Positions 20,067-29,966 are shown, counted from the stretch's first letter. The stretch: 64,000 bases of DNA from Solirubrobacterales bacterium (GCA_016712175.1 JADJRQ010000001.1:868001-932000); one strand, 5' to 3'. Notes: generated by a model not told the origin, from the letters alone. Translations and numbers: made by a program.

Positions 20067-21194
20067 TTACCCGAAGTTGACGGTGAAAGAAGCTTCGTTG
20101 TTCTCGGTGACCTTTTCACCGGGAACCGGCTCGACCGTGACGTCGAGGGTCACCTCACCCTTGGGAACCGGCGTCAGCTGGATGGTCGCGGTTCCGGACT
20201 CACCGATGCCGAGTGTGGAGATCGAGCCGGTGATCGGAGAACCGCCGTCAACCGAAATGGTGACTCCGACGTCCGACTCTTCGCTATCGCCCTGGTTCAG
20301 CACCGCGACGTCGACCGCTGCGTCGGTTCCCGCCGGGATCGTGTTCGAGACGGAAGCGTCGAGTGTGGTCCCGCCGATCGTGGCCGATTCGAGTTGTGTT
20401 CCGTGGACGCCGCTGACATTGGCGTCGGCCGTCGCGCCGTTCACGCTGCCGAGCGCCGATCCCACAGTGCCCACATCGACCCAGCTGGAGTCAGGAACGA
20501 AGGTACTCTTCGGCATGTCGGGCGCGTTGGCGCCGTTGTTTGCGATCGTATAGTCGATCTGGTGGCGGGTCACCTGGTTGTAGAGCACGTCCGCCGCCGA
20601 GAGAACTTCCATCTGGCCGGCGATCAGCCTGATCGCCTTCTCCTTGCCTTCGTTTCCGAGCGCGGTGCTCATGTTGTCCGCGATCTTGTTCATAGCGCTC
20701 GCTCGCAGCTGGTAAACCAGCAGCAGGGTGGACTGGGCGGATTTCATGTCACCGGGCGTGCTCAGCTTCTCGACCCGGCTCAGGAACCCGTCCATGGCGC
20801 TGCGGTCAGACTCGATCTCGCTGACGAAGTCGGGCACTCCCAGGTCCTTGGGGTCATCAAGCCGGCCATAGAAGGCCTTGCTCAGAGAGTTCGTCTCGTC
20901 GACGACCTGAGTCACGTTGCCGGCGTAGTCCTCGAGCGAACGGTTCTTGCGGGCGTCAAGACAGCCCTTGGCGCCGAGTACAAGCAGGATCAGCACGACC
21001 AAACCCACGCCCAGAGCAGCGGCACGGCGGGCCATCAGTTGCTGACGGGGACCTCCGCCTCCGGATCCGCCGGAACGGGAGCCGCCAGATCCGCGGGAGC
21101 CTCCGGAACGTCGCGGCCGGGAACGGGGGCCGTCTTCCCGCTCGAGTGGCGGCAGGGGTTGCTCGGGATCTGTGTTTGGGTCAGGAAAATCCAT
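20067..21194 (-). CDS. Membrane-anchored protein with C-terminal CARDB-like domain
   Basis: A 375-residue protein with a disordered cytoplasmic N-terminus rich in Arg, Gly and Ser (residues 1-53), one membrane helix (about 58-78, LGVGLVVLILLVLGAKGCL), a helical extracellular region (80-210) and a beta-rich C-terminus (about 270-375). The C-terminus matches the CARDB/adhesion fold (VDVAVLNQGDSEESDVGVTISVDGG, VEPVPGEKVTENNEASF). The function is unknown; similar proteins are common in Thermoleophilia. It precedes pheA on the same strand by four bases and is divergent from the first Ser/Thr kinase. Confidence 0.7.
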   Translation of the reverse strand: MDFPDPNTDPEQPLPPLEREDGPRSRPRRSGGSRGSGGSRSGGSGGGGPRQQLMARRAAALGVGLVVLILLVLGAKGCLDARKNRSLEDYAGNVTQVVDETNSLSKAFYGRLDDPKDLGVPDFVSEIESDRSAMDGFLSRVEKLSTPGDMKSAQSTLLLVYQLRASAMNKIADNMSTALGNEGKEKAIRLIAGQMEVLSAADVLYNQVTRHQIDYTIANNGANAPDMPKSTFVPDSSWVDVGTVGSALGSVNGATADANVSGVHGTQLESATIGGTTLDASVSNTIPAGTDAAVDVAVLNQGDSEESDVGVTISVDGGSPITGSISTLGIGESGTATIQLTPVPKGEVTLDVTVEPVPGEKVTENNEASFTVNFG

Positions 21195-21330
21195 AAATAC
21201 GTATGCCGAACACCTTTCGGCAGGGTCAATCTATTCCCTTCCCCTGCAATTCAGGGGTTTCGGCAGAGGTGGTGCCATTTATCGCCCAGGCGAAGGGCAG
21301 TAGCGGTTGGTGCCGAACGCAAAGGGGCAG

Positions 21331-22887
21331 ATGATCGGTTCCACCGTACTACAGCGCTTCGAAATCAATGATCGCCTCGGAGCGGGTGGCTTCGGCACGG
21401 TCTATCGCGCCTGGGACAATCGCCTCGAGCGCGACGTTGCGGTGAAGGTGATCGAGACCGGTCCAGATTCCGGTCCACGGATCCAGCGCGAGGCTCAGGC
21501 CGCGGCCCGCCTCAACCATCCCGGCATCGTCACCCTCTTTGAATTCGCGCATCACGAGTTCGGAAGGGAGGGAGGCCGTGCCTTCCTCATCTCGGAGCTG
21601 ATCGAAGGAGAAACCGTGCGTGAGCTGATTGACGGCGACCTGCTCAGCGACCGTGAAGTCGGCGAAATTGGCGCCGACGTCTGCGAGGCACTCGACCACG
21701 CGCACTCCCGCGGCGTGGTCCACCGGGACCTGAAGCCGGCCAACCTGATTTCCCCCTATCGCGACGGGGGAGCCAAGCTGATGGATTTCGGGGTAGCCAG
21801 GCTGACCGACGGTGACGACCTGACCAATACCGGCGACGTGCTCGGCACGCTCTCCTACATGGCTCCGGAACAGGCCGAAGGCGAGCAGGTTGGCCCGCCT
21901 GGTGATGTCTACTCTCTCGCCTTGACCCTCTATGAGGCCTGGACCGGGGAGAACCCCCGGAGGAAACCCACTCCCGGAGCCACCTTGAGAGCGCTCGACC
22001 AGGACCTGCCGCCGCTCGCCGAGCGCCGGCCGGACCTGCCAGTTCCGCTGACCGATCTGCTCGACGCCTGCCTCGACCGTGAACCGGGATACCGGCCGGA
22101 CATCGAGACCCTCGGGGTCCAGCTCGAAGATTCGCTTGACCTGCTCGATGACACGGTCCGCGGGGAAGAGCCGAAACGCGCTTCGGCCTTTGATTTCGCC
22201 GACACCGAATTCGACCTTCCCCGGGTCGCCGCGGCGGCTGCGGTCGGCGGACTGGTCGCGACCGGAATGATCGTTTCCGGTGCAGCCGACTTCGGTTCGG
22301 TCAGCCTGATCAGTCTTGTCTCGGCCCTCCTGGCCCTGGTCAATTCCCGTCTCGGTTTCCTGGTCGGCGCCGCCGGTCTTGCCGTCTGGCTGGCCGCGAT
22401 TGCCGGCATGGCCGGCGCGGCTTTGGTTGTCACACTGATCGGAGTGCTTCCGGCGGTCTTCGTGCGTGGCACAGGCCGGCCGCTGGTCTTCGGACCGGCC
22501 GGACCTCTACTCGGCACCCTCGGCCTGGCCCCTTTCATGCCGGTACTTGCAGCGCTCGCCGATGACTGGCGCGATCGCGCGATCGTGGCAGGCATGGGGG
22601 TCGCGTTCACCGGACTTGCCGAGTCCATCACGGGCCGCCGGCTCCTCTTCGGAAAGATGCCGGCGGCGGCCGATGGTTGGCAGGATTCGGTCACATCAGC
22701 GGTCTCCGGGCTGTTGATTCCGGCACTCGGCAACCCGACCTTCCTCGTTTCGTTGGCCGTCTGGGTACTGACGGCGGTCTTTCTTGGAGCGATCGTCAAG
22801 CATGCAAGGCTGCGGCGCGAGTCCCGCAGAGGCGGAGTCCTGAGCTTTTCTCCCGTAGGATCAAGCCGTGTCCCAAACACCCACTGA
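21331..22887 (+). CDS. Membrane Ser/Thr protein kinase with multi-pass C-terminus
   Basis: The kinase domain occupies residues 8 to about 265: RLGAGGFGTVYRAWD, VAVKVIE, HRDLKPANLI and DFGVARL are all intact. The C-terminal half has about six hydrophobic helices with no extracellular sensor, unlike PknB. ATG 21331 is preferred because AGGGG precedes it; frames extend back to 21307. It lies 31 bases before fhaA and heads the FHA/phosphatase/RodA/PBP block, so it may phosphorylate those products. This is inference from position. Confidence 0.85.
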   Translation: MIGSTVLQRFEINDRLGAGGFGTVYRAWDNRLERDVAVKVIETGPDSGPRIQREAQAAARLNHPGIVTLFEFAHHEFGREGGRAFLISELIEGETVRELIDGDLLSDREVGEIGADVCEALDHAHSRGVVHRDLKPANLISPYRDGGAKLMDFGVARLTDGDDLTNTGDVLGTLSYMAPEQAEGEQVGPPGDVYSLALTLYEAWTGENPRRKPTPGATLRALDQDLPPLAERRPDLPVPLTDLLDACLDREPGYRPDIETLGVQLEDSLDLLDDTVRGEEPKRASAFDFADTEFDLPRVAAAAAVGGLVATGMIVSGAADFGSVSLISLVSALLALVNSRLGFLVGAAGLAVWLAAIAGMAGAALVVTLIGVLPAVFVRGTGRPLVFGPAGPLLGTLGLAPFMPVLAALADDWRDRAIVAGMGVAFTGLAESITGRRLLFGKMPAAADGWQDSVTSAVSGLLIPALGNPTFLVSLAVWVLTAVFLGAIVKHARLRRESRRGGVLSFSPVGSSRVPNTH

Positions 22888-22917
22888 TGCGACTGGCGCG
22901 ACCCGGAGAGTCCTGCC

Positions 22918-23685
22918 GTGAGCGTCTTTCGAAACCTTGAAGCAAGAATCGAAGGCCTCGTCGAAGGGGTGTTCAGCCGTGCCTTCAGTTCCGAGGTCCA
23001 GCCGGTCGAGCTCGCACGCAAGCTGGCAAAGGAAATGGACTCGCACAAGACCGCATCCGTGTCACGCGTTTATGTGCCGAACGAGTACACGGTTCACCTC
23101 TCCGAATCGGATCGCGAAAAGCTCGAAGGGTACGAACGCTCACTCGAACAGGAGCTCTCCGGCTACCTGCTGGAACACGCGCGCCGCCGCGGCTACGACT
23201 TGCTGACCCGCCCCGAGGTCAAGTTCAACACCGACGACCGCCTGCGTCTCGGCGAGTTCGGGATCCAGGCCCGTCTGGTCAAGGCGCAGAGCCAGGGCTC
23301 CGAGCAGCCAGCCCCGGCCGAAGAAGGACGCACCATGGTCTACAAGGCGGCACCTCCTCCGGAACGGCCCGCCGAGCCGACAGCGCGTCCGGCACCTGTC
23401 CTGTCCCGTGCCGTGGTCGAATCGCAAGGTACCCGCCAGGTGCTCAACGGTCCGCGGGCAACGATCGGCCGCTCTGACGAAGCCGATTGTGTCCTGCGCG
23501 ACCCGAACATCTCCCGCATCCACGCCGAGCTCCACCAGAGTCTGGCTGGCGACTGGGAGATCGTCGACCTGAACTCGACCAATGGGATCAAAGTCAACGG
23601 CCGGCGTGTCACTTCGGCCCGGCTCCGGGACGGCGACCAGGTCACGGCCGGAACCACCACTTTCCGTTTCAGTGCGGAACGGTAA
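22918..23685 (+). CDS. fhaA: FhaA: DUF3662 and FHA domain protein
   Basis: A 255-residue protein with an N-terminal DUF3662 domain (VFRNLEARIEGLVEGVFSRA, VQPVELARKLAKEMD), a proline-rich linker near residues 125-165 and a C-terminal FHA domain (ATIGRSDEADCVLRDPNISRIHAE, LNSTNGIKVNGR) that binds phosphothreonine. In mycobacteria FhaA binds the phosphorylated pseudokinase domain of MviN and modulates peptidoglycan synthesis. Start is GTG 22918 after GGAGAG. Confidence 0.92.
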   Translation: MSVFRNLEARIEGLVEGVFSRAFSSEVQPVELARKLAKEMDSHKTASVSRVYVPNEYTVHLSESDREKLEGYERSLEQELSGYLLEHARRRGYDLLTRPEVKFNTDDRLRLGEFGIQARLVKAQSQGSEQPAPAEEGRTMVYKAAPPPERPAEPTARPAPVLSRAVVESQGTRQVLNGPRATIGRSDEADCVLRDPNISRIHAELHQSLAGDWEIVDLNSTNGIKVNGRRVTSARLRDGDQVTAGTTTFRFSAER

Positions 23686-23699
23686 GGCGTCACCGGACC

Positions 23700-24173
23700 G
23701 TGGATTACGAACCGATTTCAGTTGCGCTCAAGTTTGCCTTCCTCGCAATCCTCTACCTGTTCCTGATCTGGGTCGTGAGCAGTGCCCGCAAGGACCTCAA
23801 GCGGAATCGCGGCGATGCCGAATCCGGCCGGACGGGGAGTCAGATCGGCGCCGGGGGCGGCGGGACCCAGGACGCGTGGCTGGTCGTCGAGCGCAGCGAC
23901 AGCCTTGCGGCCGACACCCGGTTCGATCTCTTCGGCGGTGCCACCCTTGGCCGGTCCGCCCAGTCCGACATCAGTTTTGAGGACCGCTATGCGTCGGGTC
24001 TTCACGCGAGGGTCTACGCTCGCGGTGACCGATACTTCGTGGAAGACATGAATTCGACCAACGGCACCCTGCTGAATGGCGCTTCTCTGGTCGGGGAAAA
24101 CGAACTGGCGGACGGATATACGATCTCGATCGGCGACACGACTTTCCGCTTCGAGATGGACGGATACCAATGA
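23700..24173 (+). CDS. fhaB: FhaB: membrane-anchored FHA domain protein
   Basis: A 157-residue protein starting at GTG 23700. It has one N-terminal membrane helix (LKFAFLAILYLFLIWVV, residues 9-26) and a C-terminal FHA domain (ATLGRSAQSDISFEDRYASGLHAR, MNSTNGTLLNG). Actinobacterial FhaB (FipA) links kinase signals to division and elongation proteins. It begins 14 bases after fhaA. An upstream frame runs into fhaA, but the family N-terminus matches this start. Confidence 0.9.
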   Translation: MDYEPISVALKFAFLAILYLFLIWVVSSARKDLKRNRGDAESGRTGSQIGAGGGGTQDAWLVVERSDSLAADTRFDLFGGATLGRSAQSDISFEDRYASGLHARVYARGDRYFVEDMNSTNGTLLNGASLVGENELADGYTISIGDTTFRFEMDGYQ

Positions 24174-24196
24174 TCGAAGAGCCGACAAACATCTAG

Positions 24197-25327
24197 ATGC
24201 TCCAGGTATCCCAACACTCAGAGCGAACCGACACCGGGCGGCAGCGGCAGGCGAACGAGGATTCCATGCTCGTGCGTGAGCCGCTGTTTGTGGTCGCCGA
24301 CGGCATGGGAGGCGCTCAGGCCGGTGAGGTTGCGTCGATGACCGCGGTTCAGGCATTTGAAGGCGGGCTGCCGCCGGGTGACCCCGAAGAGGCTCTCCGG
24401 GATGCGATCGGACTGGCCAACCGTACGATCCACAACCAGGCCCACGCCGACGCGTCGCTGGCCGGCATGGGCACCACGATCACCGCGGCTGCGGTCAATC
24501 AGGAGGCCGAGGCGATCGTCATCGGTCACGTCGGCGATTCCCGTGCTTATCGTCTTCGCGACGGAATCCTCCAGCGGCTGACCCGCGACCACTCGCTGGT
24601 TGAGGAGATGCGCCGCCGCGGCCAGATCACCGAAGCCCAGGCCGAGGACCACCCCCAGCGCTCGATCATCACCCGCGCCCTCGGCCCCGAGCCGGAGGTC
24701 GAAGCCGATATCCAGAGCGTGCCTTCGGCACCAGGCGACCTCTTCATGCTCTGCTCCGACGGTTTGACGACCATGCTCGGAGACGAGCGCATCAAGGAAC
24801 TCCTGACGGGTGCGACCTCGCTCGAAGCAGCGACCAACGCCTTGGTGGACGAAGCGAACCGGGCCGGTGGCCGGGACAACATCACCGTCGTGCTGTTCCT
24901 CGTCGAAGACCCGGCAAATCCGCTGGCGGCACCGGGCGAACAACCCACCCTGATCGCTCCGCCTCGCCGGGGACCGGTCGAGGACGGCGCCGTCACCGGC
25001 GTCCCGCACAAGCGCCGCACCGGGGCGATTGCCTTTCGCATCGCGCTCGGCCTCGCGGTCCTCGCGGTCGTGGCCGGTGGACTCTTCTACGCTTCCCGCC
25101 AGGTCTGGTTCCTCGGCACTGATTCAGCCGGAAGGGTCGCGCTCTACCAGGGCTTGCCCTACGAACTGCCTTTCGGGATCTCGATGTACACGGAGAAGTA
25201 TTCGACCGCCGTCCAGACCGGCAAGCTCTCGACCCAACGGCAGGATTCGGTCACGGGTCACTCCCTCCGGTCGAAAAACGACGCGACCTCTCTGATCGAG
25301 GACATCGAGACCCGCGAGGGAATCTAG
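24197..25327 (+). CDS. pstP: PP2C-type Ser/Thr phosphatase PstP
   Basis: A 376-residue phosphatase that reverses the kinases. Metal-binding motifs are ADGMGGAQAGEVAS, GHVGDSRAYRLRDG, LCSDGLTTML and GGRDNITVVL within residues 1-240. A basic linker and one membrane helix (about residues 280-300, LGLAVLAVVAGGLFYAS) lead to a short extracellular tail, the same layout as mycobacterial PstP. It abuts rodA directly. Confidence 0.93.
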   Translation: MLQVSQHSERTDTGRQRQANEDSMLVREPLFVVADGMGGAQAGEVASMTAVQAFEGGLPPGDPEEALRDAIGLANRTIHNQAHADASLAGMGTTITAAAVNQEAEAIVIGHVGDSRAYRLRDGILQRLTRDHSLVEEMRRRGQITEAQAEDHPQRSIITRALGPEPEVEADIQSVPSAPGDLFMLCSDGLTTMLGDERIKELLTGATSLEAATNALVDEANRAGGRDNITVVLFLVEDPANPLAAPGEQPTLIAPPRRGPVEDGAVTGVPHKRRTGAIAFRIALGLAVLAVVAGGLFYASRQVWFLGTDSAGRVALYQGLPYELPFGISMYTEKYSTAVQTGKLSTQRQDSVTGHSLRSKNDATSLIEDIETREGI

Positions 25328-26681
25328 GTGGGCGCGCGCCTCTCGAAGTACTCGGCCAGGAACCGGGAACTGCTCGCGCTGGTTCCGATCGCCCTGCTGC
25401 TGACGATCGGATTCGCCGCCGTCTTCGGTCAGAACGGCAACGAACTCGGGGACCTGAGCCTCTCCTACGGCCTGTACTTCCTCGCGGTCTGCCTCGCGAC
25501 CCACATCTTCATCCGGATCCGCCTGCCCGACGCGGACCCGTTTCTCTTCCCCCTGATGGCATTGCTGACCGCGATCGGTCTGGTGATGATCTACCGGCTC
25601 GACGCCGAATTCGGCAACGAGCTTGCCCGCGACCAGGCGAACTGGTTCGTGATCGGCCTGATCCTCTTTGCCACGGTCGTCACCTTCCTCAAGGACTATT
25701 CAGTGCTCGAGCGCTACCGGTACACGATTGCTGCCGTCGGAATCGGACTTCTGCTGGCGCCCCGGTTGCCCCTGATCGGAGAACAGGTCAACGGGGCCTA
25801 CCTCGGGGTGAGGATCGGCCCGCTCGGATTCCAGCCGGCCGAGCTCGCCAAGATCTGCATCGTCGTGTTCCTCGCGAGTTACCTCCGCGAACACCGCGAG
25901 CTGCTGGTCGTCGGGGCGAGACGAATCATGGGGATCACCTTTCCACCGCTCAAGCACCTCGGGCCGCTGCTGGTCGTCTGGGGTGCGTCGATGTTCATGC
26001 TGATCTTCATCCGCGACCTCGGCAGCTCGCTGATGTTCTTCGCCGCGTTCCTGTCGCTGCTTTACGTTGCGACCGGCCGGGTCTCTTTTGTCTTCATCGG
26101 CATGGCCATGTTCCTGGTCGGCGCCTACTTCATCTACAACACGGTGCCGCACGTCACCGACCGGGTCGATATCTGGATAGATCCCTATTCCGGACGCGCC
26201 AGGTGCCGGGTACCAGATCCTCCAGTCGATGTTCGCCCAGGCGGACGGCGGGCTGTTCGGGGAGGGCTTTGCCGAATCGATGGTCGCGATCCCGGGCAGC
26301 ACCGATCCCCTGCTCCCGGCCGCCCACACCGACCTGATCTATTCGCTGATCGTCTCCGAGCTCGGACTGTTCGGCGGCTGCGCGGTGATCGCGATCTACC
26401 TGCTCTTCGCAGCCCGCGGGTTCAAGGTCGCCCTGCTCGCCAACGACGGTTTCTCGAAACTCCTGGCCACAGGACTTACGGCGGTTTTCGCCTTTCAGGC
26501 CTTCGTGATCATCGGTGGGGTCACCAGAGTGATCCCTCTGACCGGCGTCACCCTGCCACTGATCTCCTACGGTGGCAGTTCGATCCTCGCGAACTTCATT
26601 CTGCTCGCACTCTTGCTGCTGGTCTCGGACAAGGCCCGGCGTGAAGCGCGCGAAGGCATCAACTCGGGTGGGGACTGGTGA
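25328..26681 (+). CDS. rodA: RodA/FtsW-type peptidoglycan glycosyltransferase (frameshifted in this sequence)
   Basis: A SEDS glycosyltransferase that polymerises lipid II during elongation, about 450 residues when joined. The 5' frame (25328 to about 26190) covers about eight helices with YRLDAEFGNELARDQANWF and GFQPAELAKICIVVFLASYL. The 3' frame (about 26193 to 26681) carries GLFGEGF, IPAAHTDLIYSLI-type sequence and GVTLPLISYGGSS. The frames join at TATTCCGGACG (26186-26196), where one extra G breaks the expected DAPGAGYQILQ. Start is GTG directly after the pstP stop. It is paired with the class B PBP next to it. Confidence 0.88.
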
Positions 26682-26682
26682 G

Positions 26683-28128
26683 ATGAACGCCCAGATCATC
26701 AAGCTCTTCGTCTTCATCACGGTCTGCTTTGCAGCGCTGGTCGGTTTCACGTCCTACTGGTCGGTATTTGACGCCCAGAACCTGAAGGAGCAGTCGGTCA
26801 ACAAGCGGCCGTTCTTCGAGACTCAGCAGATCAGGCGCGGCAAGATCCTGGCCGCCGACGGCTCGGTGATCGCGCAGTCGAAACCGGTCGGCAGGGGCGC
26901 TTCCCGGCAGTTCGTCCGCAACTACCCGAATGGTCTGTTGTGGGGTCACCCGATCGGTTACAACTTCGCCAAGTACGGCAATGCCGAGTTCGAAAAGTCT
27001 CACAACTCGGAGCTGGTCGGGGAGAACTCGGAGTTCACCACGATCCTCGACGAGATCCGTGGTCGAAAGCAGGTCGGCCACGATGTCACGACCAGCCTCG
27101 ATCCGGCAGCGCAGCAGACGGCGGTAGGCCTGCTCGCCGGAAGGCCGGGAGCCGTGGTCGCGATCGAGCCTTCGACCGGAGCGGTCAAGGCGATGGTCAG
27201 CCATCCGCCGTATGACCCGAACCTGATCCCCGAGGACTTCAAACAGATCAACACCGATCCCGGATCACCGATCGTCAATCGTGCCGTCCAGGGGCAGTAT
27301 CCGCCGGGGTCCACCTTCAAGCTGGTGACAGCCGCGGCTGCGCTCGACAGTGGTGCGATCAACGGCGACACGGTGATCGACGCTCCATCGAGCCTCAAGG
27401 TGCAGGGTTCGCCGCTCTCGAACGACTTCCAGCAGGACTTCGGAGAGATCAACGTCACGACCGCTTTGACCAATTCGGTCAACACCTTCTTCGCCAAGCT
27501 GGGAAGGAAGGTCGGCGAGGACACGCTCTACGAGTACATGGACAAGTTCGGCTTCAACTCGAAGCCGCAGATCGACCTGCCGGAAAGCCAGGTTGCGATC
27601 AGCGGGGTCTTCGGCCCGAACGGACTGCTCGAACCCGGAGAGGGCGTCGACATCTCGCGCATCGCAATTGGCCAGGAGCGGCTGCTGGCGACGCCGATCC
27701 AGATGGCCGAGGTTGCGTCGACGATCGCCAACGGTGGCAAGCTGATGAAACCCCGGATCTGGCAGGAAGTCCGGGACATCGATGGCCGCACCCTGGACAC
27801 GATGAAGCCAGACGAGCAATCCAACGTGATGTCTGAAGAAAGCGCCGCAACCCTGACCGAAGCGATGAAAGCTGTCGTCAACGAAGGCACCGGCACCGCC
27901 GCCGCCCTCAGCGGCATCGCTGTCGCCCGCAATACGGGAACGGCCGAGGTTCCCGATCAGAAGCGATGCAACGGCTCGCCGAACCAGGCCTGGTTCGTCG
28001 GCTTCGCACCCGCCGATGATCCTCAGATTGCGGTGGCCGCCACGGTTGAGTGCACCGACGGTCAGGGCGGTACGGTGGCTGCTCCGATCGCGGCCGGTGT
28101 GATGCAGAGCCTGATCGGCAACCAATGA
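26683..28128 (+). CDS. pbpA: Class B penicillin-binding protein (PbpA-like transpeptidase)
   Basis: A 481-residue membrane-anchored transpeptidase that partners RodA. One N-terminal helix (residues 5-26) precedes a pedestal and the transpeptidase domain. The active-site serine is S210 in PPGSTFKLV, with the SxN motif as TNSVNTFF. The third motif, normally KTG, reads ARNTGTAEVP, so the usual lysine is Asn417. The ATG lies one base after the rodA stop. Motif order and the Actinomycetota PbpA position make the family call firm; activity is uncertain because of the Asn. Confidence 0.9.
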   Translation: MNAQIIKLFVFITVCFAALVGFTSYWSVFDAQNLKEQSVNKRPFFETQQIRRGKILAADGSVIAQSKPVGRGASRQFVRNYPNGLLWGHPIGYNFAKYGNAEFEKSHNSELVGENSEFTTILDEIRGRKQVGHDVTTSLDPAAQQTAVGLLAGRPGAVVAIEPSTGAVKAMVSHPPYDPNLIPEDFKQINTDPGSPIVNRAVQGQYPPGSTFKLVTAAAALDSGAINGDTVIDAPSSLKVQGSPLSNDFQQDFGEINVTTALTNSVNTFFAKLGRKVGEDTLYEYMDKFGFNSKPQIDLPESQVAISGVFGPNGLLEPGEGVDISRIAIGQERLLATPIQMAEVASTIANGGKLMKPRIWQEVRDIDGRTLDTMKPDEQSNVMSEESAATLTEAMKAVVNEGTGTAAALSGIAVARNTGTAEVPDQKRCNGSPNQAWFVGFAPADDPQIAVAATVECTDGQGGTVAAPIAAGVMQSLIGNQ

Positions 28129-28151
28129 CCGAATCTGCAGCGAACAAATAA

Positions 28152-29966
28152 ATGAGTCGTCATCGCGAAGGTGATCTGATTGACGGCCGGTACCGGATCG
28201 AAGCGCTGATCGGGTCCGGCGGCATGGCCGACGTCTGGCTCGCGGAAGACGAGCACCTGCCGCGCCGCGTGGCGTTGAAGATCCTGCACGACCATTTCGC
28301 ACGGGACCCGCAATTCATCGAGCGCTTTCGGCGCGAAGCCGAATCGGCTGCCGCGCTTCAGCACGTCAACATCGTCTCGATCCTCGACCGCGGCCAGGTC
28401 GGCGACACCTATTACATCGCCATGGCTTACCTGGACGGGCGAACGCTGCGCGACCTGATCCTCCTCGGGCTGACCCCGCCGGAGTCGGTCGCGATCGTTC
28501 GCCAGATTCTCGAAGCCGCCGGTTTCGCCCATCGGCACGGTGTGATCCACCGCGATCTCAAACCGCTCAACGTGATCGTCGACCAGACCGGCCTGGCCAC
28601 GGTGACCGACTTCGGCATTGCGCGTGCCGGAGTCTCTGACATGACCGAGACCGGATCGGTCATGGGAACCGCCCACTACCTCTCTCCGGAACAGGCCCAG
28701 GGCCTCGAAGTCGAACCCCAGTCGGACCTCTATTCGGTTGGTGTCGTCCTCTACGAATGTCTCGCGGGCCGGGTCCCGTTCGAAGGCGAGAGTGCGGTTG
28801 CCGTCGCGCTTCGGCAGATGCAGGAGGAGCCGGTGCCACCAAGCGCCTGGAACCCGTCGGTAACGCCGGCGCTTGACGCCGTGGTCATGCGCGCGCTGAG
28901 CAAGGAACCCTACGAGCGGTTCCCCGACGCCGAGACTTTCATCGAAGCGCTTGACGCCGCCGAAGCGGACCCGATGTCCGGATACGTCGAGCCCGAAATG
29001 GGGTCGAAGAAATGGATGTGGTTTGCAGCTGCCGCGGTGCTGATCGGCCTGTTCATCGCATTCGTTGCGACCCGCGACGACTCGGTCCGGGTGCCGGACG
29101 TAACCGGCCAGAGTCTCGACCAGGCAGTATCCAAGCTGAACGGCGAAGGCTTCTCGGTCGGCGAAGTGAAGCGAAAGTCCGAGCCCGGCCCGTCCAATCT
29201 CGTCCTCAGCCAGGACCCGTCAGGAAAGGCGGACCGGGACTGCACGCTCTGGGTTTTCTCCTGCTCCGACCCCGACGTGAACCTCGTGGTCAGTTCCGGT
29301 CCCGGCCAGGTTGAAGTCCCAGACGTCAGCGGGCAGAGCCAGAGCGATGCCGAGGCGGCGCTGGAGGATGCCGGCTTTACCACCACGGCCGAAGACAAGC
29401 CTTCGAGCGACTTTGATGCCGGTGACGCGGTAGAGACCGATCCGGCCGCGGGGGAATCGGCCAAGCGCGGCTCTGAAGTCACCATCTTCATCTCGAGCGG
29501 ACCCTCAAAGGTCGGAGTGCCGGCGCTGGTCGGCATCACGTTCGAAGCGGCCAAACAGAAGCTCTCGGCCAGGGGCCTCGAGTTCAATTCATCCGGGGTT
29601 GAAAGCGACCGCCCTTCGGGCGAAGTCCTGACCCAGGACCCGGACGCCGGATCGAAGGTCGACCCGGGCAGCACGGTCGAGCTGACCGTCTCGACCGGGC
29701 CGGCAGATACAGACACCAACGTGCCCAACGTCGTCGGCTTGACCGAGGCCGAGGCCAAATCCGATTTGACGTCGGCCGGCTTCACCGTGTCGACCCAGCA
29801 GCAGAGCACCAGCATCGAACAGCAGGATGGACGCGTGATTGATCAGAATCCCTCTGGCGGAAGCACTGCCTCGGGCGGAACCCGGATCGTGATCATGGTC
29901 GGGAACTATTCCCCCAACGCGCCCCAAAACCCCGGCGACGGCTCCGGCGGAATCGGAATCGACTGA
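28152..29966 (+). CDS. pknB: PknB: Ser/Thr protein kinase with four PASTA domains
   Basis: A 604-residue transmembrane kinase. The kinase domain (residues 10-275) has GSGGMADVWLAED, VALKIL, HRDLKPLNVIV, DFGIARAG and APE-like SPEQ. One helix (about 284-303) leads to four extracellular PASTA repeats starting near 314, 388, 456 and 524 (VPDVTGQSLDQA, VPDVSGQSQSDA, VPALVGITFEAA, VPNVVGLTEAEA), which bind muropeptides or lipid II in this family. The first repeat contains a two-cysteine insertion (RDCTLWVFSCS). The stop overlaps the ddl start as ATGA. Confidence 0.95.
   Translation: MSRHREGDLIDGRYRIEALIGSGGMADVWLAEDEHLPRRVALKILHDHFARDPQFIERFRREAESAAALQHVNIVSILDRGQVGDTYYIAMAYLDGRTLRDLILLGLTPPESVAIVRQILEAAGFAHRHGVIHRDLKPLNVIVDQTGLATVTDFGIARAGVSDMTETGSVMGTAHYLSPEQAQGLEVEPQSDLYSVGVVLYECLAGRVPFEGESAVAVALRQMQEEPVPPSAWNPSVTPALDAVVMRALSKEPYERFPDAETFIEALDAAEADPMSGYVEPEMGSKKWMWFAAAAVLIGLFIAFVATRDDSVRVPDVTGQSLDQAVSKLNGEGFSVGEVKRKSEPGPSNLVLSQDPSGKADRDCTLWVFSCSDPDVNLVVSSGPGQVEVPDVSGQSQSDAEAALEDAGFTTTAEDKPSSDFDAGDAVETDPAAGESAKRGSEVTIFISSGPSKVGVPALVGITFEAAKQKLSARGLEFNSSGVESDRPSGEVLTQDPDAGSKVDPGSTVELTVSTGPADTDTNVPNVVGLTEAEAKSDLTSAGFTVSTQQQSTSIEQQDGRVIDQNPSGGSTASGGTRIVIMVGNYSPNAPQNPGDGSGGIGID

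Noticed and set aside
21930..23048. Minus-strand open frame of 372 codons, Ser/Thr/Pro-rich
   Set aside because: It is the shadow of the membrane kinase and fhaA; its composition is typical of antisense frames in high-GC DNA.
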